Shown here in pieces: positions 1 to 8,442 of a stretch of DNA of 64,000 nt (position 1 is the stretch's first letter; each line of letters begins with the position of its first letter). The notes under the pieces are model-generated. The model saw only the letters and a program-made list of their open reading frames with translations. It was not told where the DNA came from and searched no databases. This DNA comes from Maricaulis sp. (GTDB lineage: Bacteria; Pseudomonadota; Alphaproteobacteria; Caulobacterales; Maricaulaceae). Location: positions 1-64,000 of the forward strand of contig NZ_JASBRQ010000002.1 of NCBI RefSeq assembly GCF_030149425.1. Direction: 5' to 3'. A program made the position numbers and the translations under genes.

Positions 1-86
1 CGTTCTGCAAGCGCGGCAACCATATCTTCATCGACGGCACCGTTCTTGAAAGGCGTGACGAGCGCAGTGATGGAGCCCTTGAACAT
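1..86 (-). CDS. dapA: 4-hydroxy-tetrahydrodipicolinate synthase, N-terminal part (runs off the window)
   Basis: The first 28 codons of a gene read on the minus strand from an ATG at 86-84 and leave the window at base 1. The peptide begins MFKGSITALVTPFKNG, the typical first strand of DapA with the TPF signature. DapA condenses pyruvate with aspartate semialdehyde in the lysine/diaminopimelate pathway in the cytoplasm. It is divergent from the lytic transglycosylase, an arrangement I associate with alphaproteobacteria. The promoters of both genes must lie in about 87-222. The catalytic lysine and most of the protein lie outside, so the name rests on the N terminus only. Confidence 0.85.
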   Translation of the reverse strand, partial: MFKGSITALVTPFKNGAVDEDMVAALAE

Positions 87-231
87 GTTTCAATCTCGAA
101 AGCTGATTATGAGGCGGCGGACCATATCGGGGCAATCGGTCCGGGCCAAGCTTTCTCAACAAGGCTGGACAGCTGCGTCTGATTGCGGTGAAGTGATCTC
201 GCCCCAAACCCCAGGACGCGTATTGCGAACG

Positions 232-2277
232 ATGATCGCCCGTAGCCTCACTGTGCTTGTAATGCTGGCAGTCATGGCCCCCGCCATGGCCCAGACCCCG
301 ACGCCGCGTATGCGGCCTGTCCCTGAAAACCATTCGGCATTTCTCAATGATGCCGATTTCCATCTGTTCCGTGAGGGACTTGATGCTGCCGAAGATGATC
401 AATGGAGCGATGTCCGCGACGCCCGCGACCGCCTGACCGATCCGGCTTCACGCGCCGTCCTGTTGTGGATGATCGCGCTGAACGACCCGCGCGCTACCTT
501 CCTCGAACTCGACATGTCGCTGCGCGAACTCGACAACTGGCCGCGCGACAGCTTCATCCGGTCTGAAGCGGAATCGAAGATTTCCACCTCCGGACTGTCC
601 GCTCCCTTCATCGTCAGCTGGTTTGAAAACAACCCGCCGGCCACCGGCCGAGGACGCATCGCCCATGCCGAAGCCCTGATGGATATGGGCCGGGTCGATG
701 AGGGCGAGGCCCTGCTGCGCGAGACCTGGCGGACCGGCCGCCTGCCCCTGCCCGAACAACGCCGGGTCTATCGCACCCATACGGATCGCTTTACCGAGGA
801 AGATCATCTCGCCCGGGTCGATTATCTGATCTGGTCGGGCCAGCGCACCGCCGCGCGCCGCGTCGTGCCGCTTCTCGAAGGTGGCAATCGCCGGGTGGCC
901 GAAGCACGGCTTCGCCTCGCTGGGCGCCAGAGCGGTGTTGACCGCGCCGTTGATGCCGTCCCCGCGAGCCTGCGCAATGACCCCGGTCTGGTCTTCGAAC
1001 GCGCCCGCTGGCGCCGCCGCTCCGGTCTGCGCGACAGTGTACTGCCGCTCTTGCTGCAATTGCCGGACGCGCACACCGACACCAACGCGCTCGACCTGAT
1101 GTGGACCGAGCGCAAGCTGATGATCCTGACCCTGATCCGGGACCAGGATTTCGAGACCGCCTATGAGCTGGCCCGGGCCCATGGGATGGAACGGGGCGCC
1201 GACTTCGCCGACGCCGAATTCCTCGCCGGCTGGCTGGCCCTGGTTCATCTCGACCGCGCGCCGGAGGCCATGGCTCATTTCCGCCAGCTTCGGGAAAATG
1301 TCTCCACCACTGTTTCGGTGTCGCGTGCGGCCTACTGGATGGCCCGCGCTGCCGATGCCATAGGCGATCCGGTCATGGCAGCCGAGTATTACACCGAGGC
1401 CGGCGAACACAGCACGGCTTATTATGGCCAGCTCGCCATTGCCCAGCTGGCGGGCGAGGAAGCCCAGCTCGCCTTCGAGGCCGACCCTGTGCCCTCTCTT
1501 GAGAGCCGCAATGCGTTTGAGAACCGGCTTGAAATCCAGGCCATGCGCCGCCTGGCCGAGCAGGGTGAAGACTATTACTACCGCCTCTTCAGCTATCGCA
1601 TGGACGATTTGGTCGATACTCCGGAAGACGCTGTGCTGCTCGCGGATCTGGCCAATGAATATCTCTACACACGCCAGTCAGTCCGGGCGGCCAAGGCCGC
1701 GCGCCAGCGCGGCATGGTCCTGCCGCAAAGCGCCTATCCGACCATTGATCTGCCCGAGACCGGCGCCCGGGTTTCCCGCCCGTCCGACGAGATTGTTCAC
1801 TCCGTGATCCGCCAGGAGACCGAGTTCTCCCAGCAGGCCGTTTCCGGCGCCGGCGCCCGTGGCATGATGCAGTTGATGCCGGCCACCGCGCGCCAGACTG
1901 CCCGGGAAATCGGCGAAGGCTATCGCCGCAACTGGCTGACCGATGATCTCGACTACAATTTGACCTTGGGCATGCACCATCTCGCAGAAGTGCTCGACGA
2001 GTATGACGGCAATTATGTCATGGCGCTGGCGGCCTATAATGCTGGCGGCCATCGCGTGCGTCGCTGGATTCAGGATTATGGCGATCCGCGCGATCCCGAT
2101 GTCGACCCGATCGACTGGGTCGAGAGCATCCCCTTCTCGGAAACGCGGAACTACGTTATGCGCGTGCTTGAGAACATGCAGGTCTACCGGACGCGACTGG
2201 CCGATGATGCCCCGGCCGCGCTGACCATCGAGGATGATCTGCGGGCCGGTTCCAACCCGCCTGATCCGTCGAACTAG
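232..2277 (+). CDS. slt: Soluble lytic murein transglycosylase (GH23), periplasmic
   Basis: A 681-residue protein with a signal peptide (MIARSLTVLVMLAVMAPAMAQ, cleavage after AMA), a long alpha-helical superhelical region, and a C-terminal SLT domain near residues 515-650. The SLT domain has the catalytic Glu in VIRQETEFS, then GARGMMQLMPATA and LAAYNAGGHRV, the family's active-site blocks. It cleaves peptidoglycan between MurNAc and GlcNAc with formation of 1,6-anhydroMurNAc. Two starts are possible: the ATG at 232, or a TTG at 223 that has AGGA six bases upstream; both keep the signal peptide. The frame is open back to 46, but that extension overlaps the dapA start and would bury the signal peptide. 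The stop overlaps the convergent dehydratase stop in a shared CTAG. Confidence 0.93.
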   Translation: MIARSLTVLVMLAVMAPAMAQTPTPRMRPVPENHSAFLNDADFHLFREGLDAAEDDQWSDVRDARDRLTDPASRAVLLWMIALNDPRATFLELDMSLRELDNWPRDSFIRSEAESKISTSGLSAPFIVSWFENNPPATGRGRIAHAEALMDMGRVDEGEALLRETWRTGRLPLPEQRRVYRTHTDRFTEEDHLARVDYLIWSGQRTAARRVVPLLEGGNRRVAEARLRLAGRQSGVDRAVDAVPASLRNDPGLVFERARWRRRSGLRDSVLPLLLQLPDAHTDTNALDLMWTERKLMILTLIRDQDFETAYELARAHGMERGADFADAEFLAGWLALVHLDRAPEAMAHFRQLRENVSTTVSVSRAAYWMARAADAIGDPVMAAEYYTEAGEHSTAYYGQLAIAQLAGEEAQLAFEADPVPSLESRNAFENRLEIQAMRRLAEQGEDYYYRLFSYRMDDLVDTPEDAVLLADLANEYLYTRQSVRAAKAARQRGMVLPQSAYPTIDLPETGARVSRPSDEIVHSVIRQETEFSQQAVSGAGARGMMQLMPATARQTAREIGEGYRRNWLTDDLDYNLTLGMHHLAEVLDEYDGNYVMALAAYNAGGHRVRRWIQDYGDPRDPDVDPIDWVESIPFSETRNYVMRVLENMQVYRTRLADDAPAALTIEDDLRAGSNPPDPSN

Positions 2278-3272
2278 ATTTCGCCGCGCTCCAGCGCCCG
2301 TTCAAACATCGCCCGGTCGACATTGCCGCCGGAGATGATGACGAGGGCCGTCTTGCCGGCGAGATCAATCTTGCCGGTCAGGGCCGATGCCAGAGCGACC
2401 GCCCCACCCGGTTCGACGACGATTTTCAGATGGCGCCAGGCAAAGGCCATGGCGGCGAGCACCTCGTCATCACTCACCGCCGTGCCGCCTGCGAGCTGGT
2501 GCGAGTTTATGCTCCAGGTCAGATCGCCATGGGTCGGCGTGATAATGGCATCGCAGATTGAACCGGCGAGCTTGTCATTGGTCACTTTTGAACCGGTCTC
2601 AATGGTTCGCTTCATATCGTCGAAATCGACCGGTTCGGCGGCCCAGATTTGTGCCTCCGGGTGATGTTGTTTCACCGCCAGCCCGACGCCGGCAATAAGA
2701 CCGCCACCGCCGGCACAACACAGCACGTGGTCGGGCCTCGCCCCGGCGTCGCGCAGCTGCTCGACTGCTTCCAGGCCGGCCGTGCCCTGACCGGCAATGA
2801 TGTATTTATTCTCAAAGGGCGGCACCAGCGTGCGGCCCTCCTCCCGGGCGATGCGGGCGCCGATTTCCTCGCGGTTTTCGCTATAGCGGTCATAGCTGAC
2901 CACTTCGCCGCCCCAGAAGCGCACGCCCTGTACTTTCACATCGGGCGCATCCGAGGGCATCAGGATCTTGGCATGCGAGCCCAAAAGCCGCGCCGCTGCG
3001 GCAACGCCCTGGGCGTGATTGCCGGAGGAATAGGCCATCACGCCGCGCTCTAACTCATCCCGGCTCAGACGGGAAATACGGTTATAGGCACCGCGGAATT
3101 TGAAGGAGCCGGTGCGCTGCAAGGCTTCCGGCTTGACGAAAACCCTAGCCCCGGTGCGCTCATCAAGAACATCATTGCGCATGAGCGGTGTGCGAACTGC
3201 CTGGCCCTTAATGCGGGCCGCCGCCTCCTCCACATCGGCGTAGACCGGGATCTCGCTCTCATCGAAGGGCAT
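2274..3272 (-). CDS. Threonine/serine dehydratase family PLP enzyme (catabolic type)
   Basis: A 332-residue fold-type II PLP enzyme. The Schiff-base lysine is in GSFKFRGA (about residue 53) and the phosphate-binding glycine loop is CCAGGGGLIAG (about residue 190). It ends right after the catalytic domain, so it lacks the C-terminal ACT regulatory domain of biosynthetic IlvA (about 514 residues). Expected reaction is deamination of L-threonine or L-serine to 2-oxobutyrate or pyruvate; serine racemase and threo-3-hydroxyaspartate ammonia-lyase share this fold and cannot be excluded. The start has GGAGA a few bases upstream. Together with Tdh and Kbl at 6.6-11.7 kb it suggests hydroxy-amino-acid catabolism. 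Confidence 0.85.
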   Translation of the reverse strand: MPFDESEIPVYADVEEAAARIKGQAVRTPLMRNDVLDERTGARVFVKPEALQRTGSFKFRGAYNRISRLSRDELERGVMAYSSGNHAQGVAAAARLLGSHAKILMPSDAPDVKVQGVRFWGGEVVSYDRYSENREEIGARIAREEGRTLVPPFENKYIIAGQGTAGLEAVEQLRDAGARPDHVLCCAGGGGLIAGVGLAVKQHHPEAQIWAAEPVDFDDMKRTIETGSKVTNDKLAGSICDAIITPTHGDLTWSINSHQLAGGTAVSDDEVLAAMAFAWRHLKIVVEPGGAVALASALTGKIDLAGKTALVIISGGNVDRAMFERALERGEI

Positions 3273-3424
3273 GAAGATTCTCCAAAATTTGCCTGTTTGG
3301 GGCTCTTGCCGCCAAAGCCATAAGCAATATCGTTACGCCGTGCAAAGGGATTGCGCCGCCGTGCGAGAAGCCTTTTGATAAGACAATACCAAAACGCCCA
3401 ACCGGTTGAATAAAGGGGAGAGAG

Positions 3425-5068
3425 ATGACGATGCACGGACTGATGATGGATTGTCCGCTGATGATCTCGGACATTCTGGTCCACGCCAGCAAATGCCATG
3501 GCGACCAGGAGATCGTGACACGCCTGCCTGAGAGTGGCCAAACCCATCGCCAGAATTATCGCACCACGCACGAGCGTACCAAGCAGCTCGCCAATGCGTT
3601 GATCGAGGATCTGGGCATCGAGCAAGGCGATGTGGTCTCCACCATCGCCTGGAACTCCCACCGCCATATCGAGCTCTATTACGGCATCTCCGGCATCGGC
3701 GCGGTCGTACATACGGTCAATCCGCGCCTCGACCCGAAACAGCTGATCTGGATGCTGGCCCATGCCGAGGCCAAGGCTGTCTTCTTCGATATCCAGTTCG
3801 CTCCGCTGATTGATGGCATCGCCCAGCATTGTCCGAATGTGAAGCACTGGATCTTGATGGCGGAAGACGCTCATCTCGGTGCCGTGCAGACCGAGTGCCG
3901 CAGCTATGAGACTCTGATCGGTGGCAAGTCCTCGGATTTCACCTGGCCGGTCTTTGACGAACGCACCGCGCTGGGCCTGTGCTATACGTCCGGCACGACG
4001 GGCGACCCCAAGGGCGTCCTCTACTCCCACCGTTCCTCCATCCTGCACGCCCTGGCCTGTTCCGCTTCAGACGTGATCGGCGTTGGCGCCAGCGGCGTTC
4101 TGTTGCCGGTCGTTCCGATGTTCCACGTCAATGCCTGGGGTATTCCCTACGCGGCGCTGATGAATGGCGCGAAACTGGTCATGCCGGGCCCGCAGCTCGA
4201 TGGCGAGAACCTGCACGCCATGATCGAGGAAGAGGAAGTCAGCTATGTCGCCGGCGTACCGACGGTCTGGCTCGGCCTTTTGAACTACCTCGAACAGAAT
4301 AATAAGCGGATCGACAGCATCAAGCGCGTGCTGATCGGTGGCTCGGCCCTGCCGGAAGCCCTGCTGCGCGCTTACGAGGACAAATATGGCGTGACCATGC
4401 AGCAAGGCTGGGGCATGACCGAAATGTCCCCGCTCGGCACCGTCAATGCCGCCCTGCCCAAGCATGGCGATCTCGACCGCGAGGAAGAAATCAAGATCAA
4501 GCTGAAACAGGGCCGTCTGGTGTTCGGCGTCGGCATGCGCATTGTCGATGATGAAGGCAAGGAACTGCCCTGGGACGGCGAGAGCTCCGGCCATGTCCAG
4601 GTCCGCGGTCCGTGGATCGCGTCCGGCTATTTCAAGGGGGCCGGTGCGGAAAGCTTCACCGAAGACGGCTGGTTCATGACCGGCGATGTCGCCTATCTCG
4701 ACAGCGACGGCTTCATGACCATTACCGACCGCTCCAAGGACGTCATCAAGTCCGGCGGTGAGTGGATTTCCTCAATCGACCTGGAAAACGAGGCCATGGG
4801 CCATCCGGATGTGGAAATGGCCGCTGCAGTCGGCATGCCGCATCCGAAATGGCAGGAACGCCCGCTGCTCGTCGTCCAGGCCAAGGCCGGTGCGCCGAAG
4901 GATGCCGAGAGCATTCGCGCCTTCCTCGCCGACAAGGTGGCAAAATGGTGGATCCCGGACGGGATCGAATTCATCGACGCCATGCCGATCGGCGCTACGG
5001 GCAAGATGCTGAAGACCAAGCTGCGGGAAATCTACAAGGATTACGAATTCCCGGCGGTCGACGCGTAA
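3425..5068 (+). CDS. Acyl-CoA synthetase, AlkK/medium-chain fatty acid-CoA ligase type
   Basis: A 547-residue adenylate-forming enzyme. The P-loop YTSGTTGDPKG is near residue 187, WGMTEMSP follows in the middle, the TGD motif is in WFMTGDVAYLD, and the C-terminal catalytic lysine is in GATGKMLKTKL. The N terminus (MMDCPLMISDILVHASKCHGD) has the AlkK/FadD3-like pattern of medium-chain acyl-CoA ligases. It should activate fatty acids with ATP and CoA for beta-oxidation in the cytoplasm. DmdB-type methylmercaptopropionate-CoA ligases are close relatives and remain possible. RBS is AAGGGGAGAG. It is monocistronic, followed by a strong terminator. Confidence 0.88.
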   Translation: MTMHGLMMDCPLMISDILVHASKCHGDQEIVTRLPESGQTHRQNYRTTHERTKQLANALIEDLGIEQGDVVSTIAWNSHRHIELYYGISGIGAVVHTVNPRLDPKQLIWMLAHAEAKAVFFDIQFAPLIDGIAQHCPNVKHWILMAEDAHLGAVQTECRSYETLIGGKSSDFTWPVFDERTALGLCYTSGTTGDPKGVLYSHRSSILHALACSASDVIGVGASGVLLPVVPMFHVNAWGIPYAALMNGAKLVMPGPQLDGENLHAMIEEEEVSYVAGVPTVWLGLLNYLEQNNKRIDSIKRVLIGGSALPEALLRAYEDKYGVTMQQGWGMTEMSPLGTVNAALPKHGDLDREEEIKIKLKQGRLVFGVGMRIVDDEGKELPWDGESSGHVQVRGPWIASGYFKGAGAESFTEDGWFMTGDVAYLDSDGFMTITDRSKDVIKSGGEWISSIDLENEAMGHPDVEMAAAVGMPHPKWQERPLLVVQAKAGAPKDAESIRAFLADKVAKWWIPDGIEFIDAMPIGATGKMLKTKLREIYKDYEFPAVDA

Positions 5069-5096
5069 GCGCGTCCATCCATCCGAGTACACGACA

Positions 5097-5132
5097 CGGC
5101 CGGCAGATCATTCTGCCGGCCGTTCCCTTTTT
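5097..5132 (+). terminator. Rho-independent terminator of the acyl-CoA ligase gene
   Basis: An 11-bp perfect stem (CGGCCGGCAGA pairing with TCTGCCGGCCG) with a TCAT loop, followed by TTCCCTTTTTT. It lies 29 bases after the ligase stop codon. Confidence 0.9.
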
Positions 5133-5261
5133 AGGGCTAGGAACAGCCGGGACGCCAATCCGCACGTTCCCCCCTTACCCCCCCTTGCGCCAGACGGGGC
5201 CGGCTCCTAAATTCATATCGTAATTCGATAAGGACCAGGGCAGAGCACGGCCTGGGCGAAC

Positions 5262-5462
5262 ATGGGAACAGGAATGGGACCGGAAATTGTCATCGTCAGC
5301 TTTATCATCGGCTTCCTGCCGACGCTGATTGCGCTCTTGCGCGGCCACGACAACACCTTCGCGATCTTCCTGACCAACCTGCTTCTGGGCTGGACCGGCA
5401 TTGGCTGGATCATCGCCCTGATCTGGTCCTTCACAGCGATCCGCTCGCGCGTGCGGTCATAA
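5262..5462 (+). CDS. Superinfection-immunity-family small membrane protein
   Basis: A 66-residue protein with two hydrophobic segments (about residues 6-24 and 36-58) joined by a short polar loop, RGHDNTFAIF. The second segment reads LLGWTGIGWIIALIWSF, the signature of the Imm_superinfect family, named after the T4 immunity protein that blocks DNA entry of superinfecting phage. Such proteins are common on ordinary bacterial chromosomes, where their role is not established. It is an inner-membrane protein, monocistronic and flanked by terminators. I see no phage genes nearby, so a phage-defence role is only a possibility. Confidence 0.72.
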   Translation: MGTGMGPEIVIVSFIIGFLPTLIALLRGHDNTFAIFLTNLLLGWTGIGWIIALIWSFTAIRSRVRS

Positions 5463-5522
5463 CCCGGCGTTCCCTCCCCGCCGGATAAAACAGACAAACG
5501 CGTCTCCTCCCCAAGGACGGAG

Positions 5523-5560
5523 CACCCGGGCCAGCCTCACGGTCCGGGTGTTCTCGTTTT
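5523..5560 (+). terminator. Terminator after the small membrane protein gene
   Basis: Ten-base-pair stem CACCCGGGCC / GGTCCGGGTG (one G-T pair), an 8-base loop, then TTCTCGTTTT. It ends 28 bases before the stop of the convergent flavoprotein gene and may serve both strands. Confidence 0.8.
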
Positions 5561-5588
5561 GGCGGCATGTTGGTACCGGCTGCGGGTG

Positions 5589-6260
5589 TCAGACCCAGCC
5601 GGAGATGTCGTCGAGAGATTTCTTGATCAGCGCATGCTCGGGCACGGTGGCGTCCGGGGTCGGATGCCCGGCGACGATGAGCATGTAGGCTTTCTCGTCG
5701 AGCGGCCGGTCACAGACCTCGTTGAGAAAGCGCATCGGATTGGGCGTATGGGTCAGCGTCACCAGGCCGGCCTGATGCAGGGCCGCAAGCATGAAACCGC
5801 AGGCAATGCCGACGCTTTCATTGATGTAGTAATTCTTCTTGCTGTCCTCGACCGAAACCCCGCCGCGTTTTTGCGCAAATACGGCGATGATCACCGGGGC
5901 GGTTTCCAGGAAAGGCTTGTCGGCGTCGGTGCCCAGGGGCCTGAGCGCTTCGAGCCATTCATCGCCCGCCTTGCCCTCGTAGAAGGCGCGCTCTTCGGCC
6001 TCTGCGGCCTCGCGCAGCGCTTTGCGTTTGTCCGCATCGACGATGACGGAGAAGTGCCAGGGCTGGTGATTGGCGCCGGACGGGGCCGATCCCGCCGCCT
6101 GGATCGCCTGCTCGATAATGGCCCGGTCGACCGGCCGGTCATCGAAATCCCGCACCGTGCGGCGACGCTTGAGATCGGTGGTAAAATCCGTGATCCGCGA
6201 GAGCATCTGCTCCGGCGGATAATCGACCACGTTTTCCAGTGGCACGCGTTTATCAGTCAA
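5589..6260 (-). CDS. Iodotyrosine-deiodinase-like nitroreductase-family flavoprotein
   Basis: Read from a TTG at 6260 this is a 223-residue FMN protein starting [20 protein letters not shown]. It has the FMN-binding KRRRTVRDF (31-39), APSGANHQPWHF (59-70), and the C-terminal blocks NPMRFLNEVCDRP and GHPTPDATVP. Glu90, Tyr94 and Lys115 match, with the same spacing (4 and 21), the human iodotyrosine deiodinase lid residues E157, Y161 and K182 that clamp the zwitterion of halotyrosine; that comparison is from memory. A reductive dehalogenase acting on iodo- or bromotyrosine is therefore plausible, rather than a generic nitroreductase. The frame is open upstream to 6365, but this overlaps the preceding gene. 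The TTG overlaps that gene's stop (TTGA), consistent with translational coupling. Confidence 0.8.
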   Translation of the reverse strand: MTDKRVPLENVVDYPPEQMLSRITDFTTDLKRRRTVRDFDDRPVDRAIIEQAIQAAGSAPSGANHQPWHFSVIVDADKRKALREAAEAEERAFYEGKAGDEWLEALRPLGTDADKPFLETAPVIIAVFAQKRGGVSVEDSKKNYYINESVGIACGFMLAALHQAGLVTLTHTPNPMRFLNEVCDRPLDEKAYMLIVAGHPTPDATVPEHALIKKSLDDISGWV

Positions 6261-6613
6261 ATCAAATCCCCGAATAATCTGACATAGAACAGATAGGCAA
6301 AGAGAAGCACCATCATATAGATGACCAGGAACATGGTCAGCGAGAAACGCTGGGATACCAGCCAACCTCTCAGGAACATCCCCACCGGTCCCGGGATACG
6401 CTCCAGATTAGGCGCGAGCCAGCTCACATAATAGCGGTGCAGGATCACACCGGTGCACAGGAACACCGCAAGCACCAATCCGATGCGCCAATCGCTGTAC
6501 TCCGAGGTGGCAAAGCCGAGAAGAAAGCCGACCACGCCCCAAAAAAATGCGTCGAGCAGCGCCCGCTTCAGATCAACCTTACGGACCGGTTCATCCCTGC
6601 CCTCTAGCCCCAA
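6257..6613 (-). CDS. Small integral membrane protein of unknown function
   Basis: A 118-residue protein with a charged N terminus ([14 protein letters not shown]) and about three transmembrane segments (near 20-36, 43-60 and 92-113). I do not recognise the family. It overlaps the end of tdh by 10 bases and the flavoprotein start by 4, so tdh, this gene and the flavoprotein probably form one transcript. An internal GTG nine codons downstream ([10 protein letters not shown]) would avoid the overlap with tdh. Function unknown. Confidence 0.6.
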   Translation of the reverse strand: MGLEGRDEPVRKVDLKRALLDAFFWGVVGFLLGFATSEYSDWRIGLVLAVFLCTGVILHRYYVSWLAPNLERIPGPVGMFLRGWLVSQRFSLTMFLVIYMMVLLFAYLFYVRLFGDLI

Positions 6614-7632
6614 TCGAGTATCACCTTGCCAGACTTGCCCGAGCGCATGGCGTCAAAGCCCTTCTGGAAGTCGTCCGCACCATAGCGATGGGTGATGACG
6701 CGGCTGACATCAAGACCGCTCTCGAGCATGGCAATCATCTTGTACCAGGTCTCGAACATCTCGCGCCCATAGACGCCTTTCAGCGTGATGGCCTTGAGGA
6801 CGAGTTGACCGAAATCCACCGGGATCGGCTTGGCCGGCAGGCCGAGCATGGCGATCTTTCCGCCCATGATCATGTTGTCGAGCATGGTTTTGAAGGCCGG
6901 CTCGGCACCGGACATTTCCAGGCCGACATCGAAGCCCTCGCTCATCTTCAGCTCGTGCATGACGTCTTTCAGATCTTCCTGGGAGACATCGACCGTGCGG
7001 ATATTCGGCGCCACCTGGCTGGCCAGATGCAGGCGGTGGGTATTGATATCGGTCAGCACGACATGGCGCGCACCGACATGACGGGCGATTGCCGCGGCCA
7101 TGATGCCGATCGGGCCCGCACCGGTGATCAGGACATCTTCGCCGATCAGGTCAAACTTCAGTGCCGTATGGACCGCATTGCCGAGCGGATCGAGGATAGA
7201 GCCAAGCTCATCGGTGACAGCCTCCGGCAGCGGCACAACATTGAAGGCCGGCAGTTTGAGGTATTCGGCAAACGCGCCCGGCGCGTCGACGCCGATGCCG
7301 CGGGTCTCCGGATCAAGGTGGAAGCGCCCGGCGCGCACCGCGCGGGATGTATCGCCGACGACATGGCCTTCGCCGGAGACGCGCTGGCCGACCTTGACCC
7401 GCTTTACATTGCCGCCGACCTCGACGATCTCGCCGGCATATTCATGCCCGACCACCATCGGCGTCGGCACATGCTTTTGCGCCCAGTCATCCCAGTTATA
7501 GATATGGATGTCGGTGCCGCAGATGGCGGTCTTGCGGATCTTGATGAGGACATCATCCGGACCGATCTGAGGGACCGGTTCATCGCTCATCCAGATGCCT
7601 TCTTCAGCCTTGGCCTTCACCAGCGCTTTCAT
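6604..7632 (-). CDS. tdh: L-threonine 3-dehydrogenase lacking the structural-zinc cysteines
   Basis: A 342-residue medium-chain dehydrogenase that oxidises L-threonine to 2-amino-3-ketobutyrate with NAD. Catalytic zinc ligands Cys38 ([13 protein letters not shown]), His63 and Glu64 (GHEYAGE) align number for number with E. coli Tdh. The Rossmann loop is [13 protein letters not shown]. The four cysteines of the E. coli structural zinc site (93, 96, 99, 107) are replaced by Gly93, Ser96, Val99 and Asp107 in a segment of unchanged length ([15 protein letters not shown]). The protein therefore binds one zinc at most. The partner ligase Kbl is encoded on the same strand 3 kb upstream. First gene of a likely three-gene transcript. 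Confidence 0.93.
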   Translation of the reverse strand: MKALVKAKAEEGIWMSDEPVPQIGPDDVLIKIRKTAICGTDIHIYNWDDWAQKHVPTPMVVGHEYAGEIVEVGGNVKRVKVGQRVSGEGHVVGDTSRAVRAGRFHLDPETRGIGVDAPGAFAEYLKLPAFNVVPLPEAVTDELGSILDPLGNAVHTALKFDLIGEDVLITGAGPIGIMAAAIARHVGARHVVLTDINTHRLHLASQVAPNIRTVDVSQEDLKDVMHELKMSEGFDVGLEMSGAEPAFKTMLDNMIMGGKIAMLGLPAKPIPVDFGQLVLKAITLKGVYGREMFETWYKMIAMLESGLDVSRVITHRYGADDFQKGFDAMRSGKSGKVILDWG

Positions 7633-7649
7633 GGGATCTCCCGCCGTTC

Positions 7650-8327
7650 TTATTTTCCGGCGCGAAGATAGACGATTGCGATGACAGGAAAAGAGAGCAT
7701 TGCAACAACCAGCAGCGGATAGGTCATGGCCATGACGCTCCCATCAGGCTGAGTGAACCAGCCAATCGCAATCGGGACGGCGCCCAGCACCGGAAACAGG
7801 GCCAGAATGCGCCGCTTTTCCAGCAACAAGACAAGGCTCATCCAGACCATATAGCCGGCAATGGCCCACCATTTGATCCAGCTGTGGGAATTGAGCGCAT
7901 CGAGCCGCTCGGTCGGATCTGCGCCGGCTTCAAGGTCTGCAAGGATACGGTTGGCCACCTCATTCTCGGCCAGATCGGCGCCAATCACGAAGACCGCCAC
8001 CAGGGCACCGAGCCAAGCCAGATGAACCCCACGCAGGCCGAGCGCCACAAACAGGCAGGCCGCAAGGCCGGCAAAGGCGAAGGGAAAATACATGTCCAGA
8101 GCCTGAACCCCGATCATGTATTCGCGCAAAGCCGCCCCTTCGGCACCGGTTATGAAGGCCAGATCGTCGAGCGACCTGGCAAAATACAGCGCCAGGATTT
8201 CGCGCTCATGGCCATTAGGTAGAGCCGCGGCTCCAGCCGGCGCCGGCTGCCCCATCAAATAGGCCAGAACCAGAGCCGCCACGGTCAGGGCCAGGCTGAA
8301 AAGCAAAAAAATGCGTGAAAGTGACAT
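7650..8327 (-). CDS. Integral membrane protein of unknown function
   Basis: A 225-residue protein with about six hydrophobic segments. Between the first and second is a soluble stretch, roughly residues 26-67 ([20 protein letters not shown]). The start at 8327 has GGGGGAGG directly upstream; the frame extends 18 codons further without a better site. I do not recognise the family. It lies 17 bases upstream of tdh on the same strand, so it may be co-transcribed. [11 protein letters not shown]-type hydrophobic ends suggest an inner-membrane location only. Confidence 0.6.
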   Translation of the reverse strand: MSLSRIFLLFSLALTVAALVLAYLMGQPAPAGAAALPNGHEREILALYFARSLDDLAFITGAEGAALREYMIGVQALDMYFPFAFAGLAACLFVALGLRGVHLAWLGALVAVFVIGADLAENEVANRILADLEAGADPTERLDALNSHSWIKWWAIAGYMVWMSLVLLLEKRRILALFPVLGAVPIAIGWFTQPDGSVMAMTYPLLVVAMLSFPVIAIVYLRAGK

Positions 8328-8366
8328 GGAACCTCCCCCGGGGTTTTGCCCGACGCTCCCATGCGA

Positions 8367-8393
8367 AACGGGCGGAGGCAAGCCCCGCCCGTT
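8367..8393 (-). terminator. Possible terminator of the prohibitin-like gene
   Basis: A 9-bp stem AACGGGCGG / CCGCCCGTT with a 9-base loop lies 45 bases past the stop of the minus-strand gene at 8438-8824. There is no strong T tract, so termination is uncertain. Confidence 0.4.
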
Positions 8394-8400
8394 GATCAGC

Positions 8401-8442
8401 CTATTGCTTTCCCACTATCGCTTTCCCCCTATCGCTTTCAAC
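8401..8442. repeat. Three tandem copies of a 14-bp repeat
   Basis: CTATTGCTTTCCCA, CTATCGCTTTCCCC and CTATCGCTTTCAAC follow each other without gaps. The third copy contains the stop codon of the minus-strand gene that starts at 8824. Confidence 0.8.
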
